Positions 1-6,205 of a stretch of 7,599 nucleotides of DNA are shown here, piece by piece. Below the pieces are notes generated by a model. It did not search any database. It worked only from the letters and a program-made list of their open reading frames with translations, and was not told where the DNA came from. How positions within the stretch are numbered: position 1 is the stretch's first letter; the number at the start of each line of letters is the position of its first letter. Source of the DNA: an uncultured Collinsella sp. (GTDB taxonomy: Bacteria > Actinomycetota > Coriobacteriia > Coriobacteriales > Coriobacteriaceae); NCBI GenBank assembly GCA_905204635.1, contig CAJLAN010000073.1:1-7599 (forward strand), given 5' to 3'. The translations under genes and the position numbers were made by a program.

Positions 1-20
1 GCCCTGCGCCCCGGCGTTGA
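1..20 (+). CDS. Possible last codons of an upstream gene (partial)
   Basis: Frame 3 reads PAPRR and then TGA at 18-20, with further stops in the same frame at 48-56. It is the only + strand frame that closes before the terminator at 63-92, so if a protein gene enters from the left it most likely ends here. Five residues are far too few to identify it, and the transcript could equally be an RNA gene or a 3' untranslated region. Confidence 0.25.
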
Positions 21-62
21 GTCGTCGCATGCTCGTTACAGAAAAGCTGATAATAAGTTTGT

Positions 63-92
63 GTGCCGCCCCTTTTGGGGCGGCACGTTTTT
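63..92 (+). terminator. Intrinsic (rho-independent) terminator
   Basis: The 10-base arm GTGCCGCCCC (63-72) pairs perfectly with GGGGCGGCAC (77-86) across a TTTT loop, and a five-T tract follows at 88-92. The T tract on the right side makes it a + strand terminator. It closes the transcription unit entering from the left of the window and separates it from the membrane-protein gene at 346. Confidence 0.93.
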
Positions 93-186
93 GTATGGGG
101 TCCCTGTCTTCACAATTTCCGTCAAGCTTTTGGTTAGATTTTGGTCAGTTGGCGTAAGGGTGGAAGGCCAAAAGATTGCTGACGAA

Positions 187-267
187 AAAAGCTCAGAGAA
201 AGTGCTGGTAGGGGAGTTGTTGAGCTTTTCGACAGCTTTTGAGCAAAAGAAACTTTGTGGCTATTGC
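187..267 (+). promoter_or_regulatory. Cluster of inverted repeats with a weak candidate promoter
   Basis: This lies in the 253-base gene-free stretch between the terminator and the membrane-protein gene. AAAAGCTCA (187-195) is the exact reverse complement of TGAGCTTTT (221-229). A second perfect inverted repeat, CTTTTG-AG-CAAAAG, sits at 236-249. A weak promoter could overlap it, with TTGAGC as -35 (239-244), a 17-base spacer and TATTGC as -10 (262-267), but the -10 is poor. The arrangement fits an operator region or a structured leader for the gene at 346. I see nothing else definite in 93-345. Confidence 0.3.
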
Positions 268-345
268 CGGCGATTGCGTTGTCGCGGTCATGGCGGTGCG
301 GGATGCTGGTCGTAAGCGTCGAATGCTCCGATTTTGGAGGCCAGC

Positions 346-768
346 ATGGATCTGTTTCTTGAGACTCCGCAGCAACAAGCTGAGCGCATGCTGCGTCAGC
401 AGCAACGACTCATGGAGATGCAAATGCAGGGGGCGGCAGCCCAGCCCCCTGCGCAAAATGCCACGCCTGTGGTTTCGCCTGCGGGCGAATCGGCACCAGA
501 GGCCTATTCCGTACAGCAAGATTCATATGCGCAGGAGCTCGCGTTCGACAAGCGTCGTGCGCGTCGTCGCCGCGTGGGCCAGCGCCTGCGCACATTGGCG
601 ATGATCGTGCTCATCCCGCTGGGGCTTGCGGTCATCTTTCTGGCGTCGTATGCCCTCACGTGCATCCTCAACGGCGCATCGCCCAACGAGGTGCTCCAAC
701 ATCTAGCGGCCCTGGGCCAGCGCCTAGGCGACGTCATAACAACCATCCGCACCGGCTGGGAGAGCTAG
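346..768 (+). CDS. Unrecognised single-span membrane protein with Gln-rich N-terminus
   Basis: I do not recognise this 140-residue protein. Residues 1-30 are rich in Gln, Met and Arg and look helical, perhaps coiled coil. Residues 30-65 are a Pro/Ala/Gln/Ser-rich low-complexity linker. A strongly basic patch (KRRARRRRVGQRLR, 69-82) comes just before one hydrophobic segment (about 83-108). A short amphipathic tail (111-140) follows. The positive-inside rule suggests a cytoplasmic N-terminus and an outer C-terminus. No signal peptide or catalytic motif is visible. The ATG at 346 is chosen because GGAGG (336-340) sits five bases upstream; the frame also opens at a TTG at 334, but that codon overlaps the ribosome binding site. 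It is preceded by a 253-base non-coding region and appears to be a one-gene unit. A scaffold or membrane-anchor role is possible but unproven. Confidence 0.75.
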   Translation: MDLFLETPQQQAERMLRQQQRLMEMQMQGAAAQPPAQNATPVVSPAGESAPEAYSVQQDSYAQELAFDKRRARRRRVGQRLRTLAMIVLIPLGLAVIFLASYALTCILNGASPNEVLQHLAALGQRLGDVITTIRTGWES

Positions 769-833
769 CGTTTGTAACATTAGGACTTCTAGGGTGTAGG
801 GATTATCGCCACGAGCGGAATTCTTGCATCCTG

Positions 834-879
834 TTGGTCCTGTCGTGCGACTGAATAGTATTATTGAAGTTGAATAATA
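834..879 (+). promoter_or_regulatory. Candidate promoter and AT-rich operator of the two-gene cassette
   Basis: TTGGTC (834-839) and TAGTAT (856-861), 16 bases apart, form a plausible -35/-10 pair. Overlapping the -10 and extending past it is a perfect inverted repeat, TATTATT (859-865) and AATAATA (873-879), with a 7-base spacer. It lies 13 bases before the start codon at 892. A symmetric site over a promoter core, just ahead of a gene pair encoding a helix-turn-helix protein, is typical of autoregulated toxin-antitoxin operons. The binding assignment is inference. Confidence 0.35.
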
Positions 880-891
880 ATAGGATTTGTT

Positions 892-1422
892 ATGTATAAG
901 CAGGATTTAGAGCAGACTCTGTTGGGCATTGACGAAGAGGCAGAGCTGGAAATAGGTCCAAGAGACGACAGGCCGAGCGTTGTATTGGTGGGAGGAAGCG
1001 CCTTCATGCTAAACGATGTGACGAATCGTTCGGTTACACATGACATCGATGTGTTTGAGGCGGACAGGTGCCTCCGCGAGATCATAGCTCGATACCCCGA
1101 GGTGAATGGTATGGCGGTGGCATATTGTAATCAGATGCCATTCAATTACGAAGATCGTTTGATCCCCTTGGATATTGGGGCGCGTTTTATCAGGTACTTT
1201 ACGCCATCCTTGGAGGATCTGGCGGTAATGAAGCTCTATGCCTTCCGTCCGAACGACATCATCGATCTTCATAGTCAGGCATTCGTCGACCGACTTGATT
1301 GGGGGCTGCTCGAACGGCTTATATTCGACGAGGGAGAAGCACTGGCGTCGTCGCCTTCGGAGCGGAGTTATCAAGAGATGGTCTGTGCATACAGGCAATA
1401 CAAAAAGGAGGTGCTCGGTTGA
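892..1422 (+). CDS. DUF6036/AbiEii-like nucleotidyltransferase, probable toxin
   Basis: This 176-residue protein has the nucleotidyltransferase-fold signature seen in AbiEii and DUF6036 proteins. A beta strand leads to VGGSAFML (33-40), and then THDIDVF (49-55) supplies the Asp-x-Asp metal pair (D51, D53). A possible third acid is D94 in IPLDIG. The motif LEDLAVMKLYA (107-117) contains the conserved family Lys (K114), followed by RPNDIIDL (119-126). The whole minimal domain appears intact. Related toxins transfer nucleotides to targets such as tRNA acceptor ends or bind GTP; the target here cannot be read from sequence. The start is ATG 892 behind a weak AGGA (882-885). The stop overlaps the next gene by four bases, so the two are probably co-translated. 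Base and codon use are unlike the neighbours (ATA, AGA, AGG and CGA codons; roughly 40-50% GC in hand-counted lines), which suggests transfer. Confidence 0.82.
   Translation: MYKQDLEQTLLGIDEEAELEIGPRDDRPSVVLVGGSAFMLNDVTNRSVTHDIDVFEADRCLREIIARYPEVNGMAVAYCNQMPFNYEDRLIPLDIGARFIRYFTPSLEDLAVMKLYAFRPNDIIDLHSQAFVDRLDWGLLERLIFDEGEALASSPSERSYQEMVCAYRQYKKEVLG
1405..1411 (+). promoter_or_regulatory. Strong ribosome binding site that fixes a TTG start
   Basis: AAGGAGG sits inside the end of the nucleotidyltransferase gene, seven bases before a TTG at 1419. It is the strongest Shine-Dalgarno match in the cassette, much better than the AGGA before the first gene. It settles the start of the second gene, whose frame is open far upstream. 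Confidence 0.8.
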
Positions 1423-1982
1423 ATCTGACCTTTGAGGGATTCTTAAAAGGCTATTGCCGAGAGCTATCCGGACAGCAGTCGCTCAGTTTTAGAAAACTGG
1501 TTAAGCAAGCGACGACGGTTGCGCCGCGCGTGGCGGAGCCCCTGTTTTTGCTCGCTTTGGCACAGGGTAAAGCCGAATACGTTCTGGGCTTATCCGAGGG
1601 TTCGTGGATGGAAGAGGGTTACCGAGGCGTTTTGTCCTTGTACGCCCAAACGGGTAGCCTGGCATCTCTATGCGCCGAGGATAAACTTCCTAATCGTTAT
1701 GCCAACGTTTGGCGTGCGTATAGAGCGGTGAAGGAAAAGCCAGTGGCGGACAGAAGGATCAACGCCCTGATGCGAAAAAGAACGTTGGGAGCGCTAGAGG
1801 AATCGGGCGTAACGCGCTACGGTCTCTGCCGCGATTTGAATCTGAATAAGGGAAACGTGTACGCATATTTAGCCGGTGATGACTCAAAGGTGAGCAGGGA
1901 GACGGCGCGCCGCATTATGGAATATGCGGAGGAGAGGGGCGCCCAAGAAGGGACCGGGCGCCCGGTGCGTATGGCGGGGTAA
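1419..1982 (+). CDS. C-terminal helix-turn-helix protein, probable antitoxin or regulator partner
   Basis: This 187-residue protein starts at TTG 1419, positioned by AAGGAGG at 1405-1411 and overlapping the nucleotidyltransferase stop as TTGA. The frame runs open further upstream, but only as a shadow of the preceding gene. Residues 1-115 look largely alpha-helical, with Leu/Ala-rich stretches (about 40-58 and 68-86) and no family I can name. Residues about 121-170 form a helix-turn-helix region: LGALEESG, then TRYGLCRDL (132-140), then NKGNVYAYLAG (143-153), then SRETARRIMEYA (159-170), much like XRE/Cro-type or phage-repressor DNA-binding folds. In the cassette it would neutralise the nucleotidyltransferase and repress the operon, which is an inference from context. 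Classical AbiEi antitoxins carry a winged helix at the N-terminus and are encoded first; here both features are reversed. The tail (171-187) is GC-rich and looks like read-through of former non-coding DNA. Confidence 0.75.
   Translation: MNLTFEGFLKGYCRELSGQQSLSFRKLVKQATTVAPRVAEPLFLLALAQGKAEYVLGLSEGSWMEEGYRGVLSLYAQTGSLASLCAEDKLPNRYANVWRAYRAVKEKPVADRRINALMRKRTLGALEESGVTRYGLCRDLNLNKGNVYAYLAGDDSKVSRETARRIMEYAEERGAQEGTGRPVRMAG
1937..1966 (+). repeat. GC-rich inverted repeat in the 3' end of the cassette
   Basis: GGGCGCCC occurs at 1937-1944 and again at 1956-1963, separated by 11 bases; the word is its own reverse complement, so the copies can pair as a stem. The second copy is the core of a perfect 14-base palindrome ACCGGGCGCCCGGT (1953-1966). 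No T tract follows directly, so it is not a convincing terminator. It lies inside the last codons of the helix-turn-helix gene, where composition shifts back to GC-rich. Confidence 0.55.
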
Positions 1983-2033
1983 GATTGATCGCGGTTTTGA
2001 TTGGTGCTCGATTGGGTTTGTTGGGCGGAGTTT

Positions 2034-3389
2034 ATGTCTGCTATTGATATTGTGCTTGTTGTGATCGCCTTGGTGGCGGTGGGGGTTGCTGTGGCTTGCG
2101 CCCTCCAACTCAAGAGCCTGCGTGCCGAGTTGCGGGAGCGTGGCGACAGTAGCGCGGAAACGCTGGCAGCACTCGAGCAGGCTAACAAAGCGCTCGATGC
2201 CCTGAACGTCGCGCTGGCCGAAACCCGTCGCACGGCCAATGCCATCGCGCAGCAGCAGACGACCGATGCGGCCGTAGAGCAGCAACGTTACCTGACCATC
2301 GCGCGCGAGTTCTCGCAAGCCGGTGACCGGATGGATGATCTGCGCCGCGAGACCGCCCAACAGCTCGGCGCCAATCGCGAGGGCATCGAGCATCGCCTGG
2401 ACAAGGTGCGCGAGACGGTCGATGCTCAGCTGGGTGCCATCCGCGAAGACAACAACGTGCAGCTCGATCAGATGCGCGCGACGGTGGACGAGAAGCTCTC
2501 TCGCACGCTCAACGACCGACTTTCGGCATCGTTTAAGCAGGTGAGCGACCAGCTCGAGGCCGTGTACAAGGGCCTGGGCGATATGCAATCTATCGCCACC
2601 GGCGTAGGCGACCTCAAGCGTGTGCTGGGCAATGTAAAAGCGCGCGGCATTTTGGGCGAGGTACAGCTGGGTGCGATCCTGACGGACATCCTCACACCCG
2701 ACCAGTATCTGGAAAACGTTGCCACCAGGTCCGGCGCCTCGGAGCGCGTTGAGTTTGCCGTCAAGCTGCCGGTAGACGAGGGCGATCCCGTGCTGCTGCC
2801 GATCGACTCCAAATTCCCGGGCGACGCGTACGAGCATCTGCTCGACGCCCAGGAGTCGGGCGATGCGGAGGCCGTTGCCGCAGCGCGCAAGACGCTCGAT
2901 ATGATGGTGAAACGCGAGGCAAAGGACATCTGCGAAAAGTACCTGAGTGTGCCGGCAACGACCAACTTTGGCATCATGTTCGTGCCGTTTGAGGGGCTGT
3001 ACGCCGAGGTCGTCAGCCGACCCGGGCTCATCGAAACCCTGGGCCGCGACTATCATGTCAACGTTGCCGGTCCCAGCACTATGGCCGCCATTCTCAACAG
3101 CCTGCAGATGAGCTACCAGACGTTTAGGCTGCAAAAACGTACCGACGACGTACTGCGCGTGCTCTCCGCCGTCAAGGCCGAGCTGCCGCGCTATCAAAAG
3201 GCGCTGCGCCGCGCCCAGCAGCAGATCGAGACCGCGGGCAAAACGGTCGAGGGCATCATTACCACGCGCACCAACGTAATGGAGCGCAAGCTCAAGGACA
3301 TCGACGCACTGGAAGACGCCGACCAAGTCGATGAGATCTTGGGACTCACGCCCGCGGGCCTTCCCACAGACCAAGAAGACGAGGACTAA
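2034..3389 (+). CDS. rmuC: RmuC family DNA recombination protein
   Basis: A 451-residue RmuC homologue. RmuC proteins are linked to limiting recombination at inverted repeats in E. coli and carry a PD-(D/E)XK-like nuclease fold; the exact reaction is not settled. Residues 4-24 form one N-terminal membrane span. Residues about 25-190 are a long charged, Gln-rich coiled coil ending in the family stretch RATVDEKLSRTLNDRLSASF (148-167) and VYKGLGDMQ (177-185). The conserved core follows: NVKARGILGEVQL (200-212), VEFAVKLP (239-246), LPIDSKFPGDAYEHL (255-269), NFGIMFVPFEGLYAEV (311-326) and AGPSTMAAILNSLQM (345-359). All family blocks are present, so it appears intact. ATG 2034 is preferred because it places the membrane span at the N-terminus and CGGAG lies just upstream, although that spacing is only three bases. 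TTG 2001 in the same frame would add 11 residues. The cassette ends 51 bases upstream. Confidence 0.93.
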   Translation: MSAIDIVLVVIALVAVGVAVACALQLKSLRAELRERGDSSAETLAALEQANKALDALNVALAETRRTANAIAQQQTTDAAVEQQRYLTIAREFSQAGDRMDDLRRETAQQLGANREGIEHRLDKVRETVDAQLGAIREDNNVQLDQMRATVDEKLSRTLNDRLSASFKQVSDQLEAVYKGLGDMQSIATGVGDLKRVLGNVKARGILGEVQLGAILTDILTPDQYLENVATRSGASERVEFAVKLPVDEGDPVLLPIDSKFPGDAYEHLLDAQESGDAEAVAAARKTLDMMVKREAKDICEKYLSVPATTNFGIMFVPFEGLYAEVVSRPGLIETLGRDYHVNVAGPSTMAAILNSLQMSYQTFRLQKRTDDVLRVLSAVKAELPRYQKALRRAQQQIETAGKTVEGIITTRTNVMERKLKDIDALEDADQVDEILGLTPAGLPTDQEDED

Positions 3390-3516
3390 TTGCAACAAGA
3401 CGGCGGGGCACCGGTGCAAACGCGGGCGCCCTACCGCTTTTCGTATCGCACTTGTCTGGAGCGTGCTCCAATGTGCAACAATGGCGTTTCGCCCTATCAG
3501 ATGCGAAAGGAAGCCC
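3390..3516 (+). promoter_or_regulatory. Intergenic region with two short palindromes
   Basis: This is the gap between rmuC and the transporter. It holds a perfect 10-base palindrome GCACCGGTGC (3408-3417) and an inverted repeat TGGAGC-GT-GCTCCA (3457-3470). Neither is followed by a T tract, so no intrinsic terminator for rmuC is visible. They could be operator sites for the transporter or simply GC-rich chance symmetry. I cannot point to a good -35/-10 pair, so read-through from rmuC is possible. Confidence 0.22.
3506..3512 (+). promoter_or_regulatory. Ribosome binding site that decides the transporter start
   Basis: AAAGGAA, with GGA five bases from ATG 3517, is the best Shine-Dalgarno match for this frame. 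The same frame is open upstream to 3331, inside rmuC, with another ATG at 3481, but no comparable site precedes that codon. Confidence 0.65.
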
Positions 3517-5319
<1,803 letters not shown>

Positions 5320-5332
5320 GCGTCTCGGACGT

Positions 5333-5363
5333 GGGACAATTGTGCCCATAAGTTTATTGTGCC
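5333..5363 (+). promoter_or_regulatory. Palindrome and direct repeat upstream of nth
   Basis: In the 63-base gap before nth there is a near-palindrome, GGG-ACAATTGT-G-CCC (5333-5347), with an 8-base perfect core (5336-5343). The word ATTGTGCC occurs twice, at 5339-5346 and 5356-5363, 17 bases apart. The sequence is more AT-rich than its surroundings and could hold the nth promoter or an operator, but no clear -35/-10 pair stands out. Confidence 0.28.
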
Positions 5364-5382
5364 GTTGAGCCAAGGAGTCGTT

Positions 5383-6048
5383 ATGCCACGCGAGACCAAT
5401 GCCGCCAAACGCGAGCGCGCCGTTGAGGTGTGTGAGCGCCTCAACCGTCGCTATGGCCCGGTCGAGTGCTTTTTGGACCACGAGAATCCCTTCCGCCTGC
5501 TGATCGCGGTGCTGCTCTCGGCGCAAACGACCGATGCGCAGGTCAACAAGGTGACGCCGCGGCTGTTCGCCCAGTGGCCCACGCCCGAGGCCATGGCCGG
5601 GGCGAGCGTGGCTGACGTGGCAGACACCATCAAGTCACTCGGCTTCTACAAGAGCAAAGCCAAACATGCCGTCGAGGCCGCGCAGATGATCGTCGCCGAC
5701 TATGGCGGCGAGGTGCCGGCCGACATGAAGGAACTCGTGAAGCTGCCGGGCGTGGGACGCAAGACGGCGAACATCGTGCTCAACGTGGGGTATGGCATCG
5801 TGGAGGGCATTGCGGTGGACACGCACGTCAACCGCATTGCGCACCGCCTGATGCTGAGTCCCAAGACGCATGCCAAGGAGCCGCTGAAGACCGAGCAGGA
5901 TCTGCTCAAGATTTTGCCGCGCGAGTATTGGGAGTCGGTCAACCATCAGTGGATCACCTTCGGTCGCGAGATCTGCGACGCCCGCAAACCCAAGTGTGAC
6001 GAGTGTCCGCTGGCAGATTTGTGCCCCAGCGTGCGCGTAGCGGGGTAG
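5383..6048 (+). CDS. nth: Endonuclease III (DNA glycosylase/AP lyase)
   Basis: A 221-residue, full-length endonuclease III. The enzyme removes oxidised pyrimidines from DNA and nicks the resulting abasic site, beginning base excision repair in the cytoplasm. Diagnostic residues are all present. The helix-hairpin-helix LPGVGRKTANIVLN (121-134) contains the catalytic Lys (K127). AVDTHVNRI (144-152) supplies the catalytic Asp (D146). The 4Fe-4S cluster ligands C198, C205, C208 and C214 keep the classical C-x6-C-x2-C-x5-C spacing. LLSAQTTDAQVN (44-55) is the conserved N-terminal block. The start at ATG 5383 is supported by AAGGAG (5372-5377) five bases upstream; a GTG at 5359 in the same frame would add eight residues but has no such site. 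It lies 63 bases after the transporter, so co-transcription is possible. Two hairpins downstream may end its transcript. Confidence 0.97.
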   Translation: MPRETNAAKRERAVEVCERLNRRYGPVECFLDHENPFRLLIAVLLSAQTTDAQVNKVTPRLFAQWPTPEAMAGASVADVADTIKSLGFYKSKAKHAVEAAQMIVADYGGEVPADMKELVKLPGVGRKTANIVLNVGYGIVEGIAVDTHVNRIAHRLMLSPKTHAKEPLKTEQDLLKILPREYWESVNHQWITFGREICDARKPKCDECPLADLCPSVRVAG

Positions 6049-6053
6049 GGCGG

Positions 6054-6078
6054 AACGCATCTTCGTCTGGCGTTTTTT
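6054..6078 (+). terminator. Weak candidate terminator after nth
   Basis: AACGC (6054-6058) can pair with GCGTT (6070-6074) across an 11-base loop, and a run of six T residues spans 6073-6078. The stem is short and uses the first T residues of the run, so termination would be weak. It lies six bases after the nth stop. Confidence 0.3.
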
Positions 6079-6096
6079 GCGGGGCTGGGTTTGCCC

Positions 6097-6127
6097 TTGA
6101 GCCGGAGTCCTCTTCATGCGCTACCAT
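6097..6127 (+). promoter_or_regulatory. Weak candidate promoter for mfd
   Basis: TTGAGC (6097-6102) and TACCAT (6122-6127) each match four of six consensus positions, but the 19-base spacer is long. If real, the mfd leader would start near 6134 and contain the GC hairpin at 6153-6175. Confidence 0.22.
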
Positions 6128-6152
6128 GACAGACAATGTATTTGACGTACGA

Positions 6153-6180
6153 CCCGCCGAGCTTGCCCCGGCGGGCTTTT
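6153..6180 (+). terminator. GC-rich hairpin with short T tract before mfd
   Basis: CCCGCCG (6153-6159) pairs perfectly with CGGCGGG (6169-6175) across a 9-base loop, followed by C and four T residues (6177-6180). It resembles an intrinsic terminator with a short T tract. It ends only 25 bases before the mfd start codon, so it either terminates nth, leaving almost no room for an mfd promoter, or acts as an attenuator in the mfd leader. Confidence 0.6.
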
Positions 6181-6205
6181 GGCGTTGCGATGCCGGAGGA
6201 ACAGC

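Larger units (their letters stand above)
834..1982 (+). other. Probable horizontally acquired toxin-antitoxin-like cassette
   Basis: The nucleotidyltransferase and helix-turn-helix genes, with their shared promoter region, form one compact unit. Hand counts of single 60-base lines give 25 G+C at 1141-1200, 30 at 901-960 and 34 at 1741-1800, against 38 in the ABC transporter at 4681-4740. Composition returns to the local norm in the last codons of the second gene. No transposase, integrase, flanking repeats or tRNA target is visible, so the mode of arrival is unknown and true boundaries are approximate. Confidence 0.5.

Noticed and set aside
61..315. An 84-codon open frame across the terminator and the leader region
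   Set aside because: It reads through the terminator hairpin, has no ribosome binding site and shows no protein-like composition.
1299..1418. Upstream extension of the helix-turn-helix gene by 40 codons
   Set aside because: It overlaps the nucleotidyltransferase in another frame, while AAGGAGG at 1405-1411 points to TTG 1419.
3331..3516. N-terminal extension of the ABC transporter by 62 codons
   Set aside because: It would overlap the end of rmuC, its translation is Arg/Cys-rich and unlike exporter N-termini, and the good ribosome binding site precedes ATG 3517.
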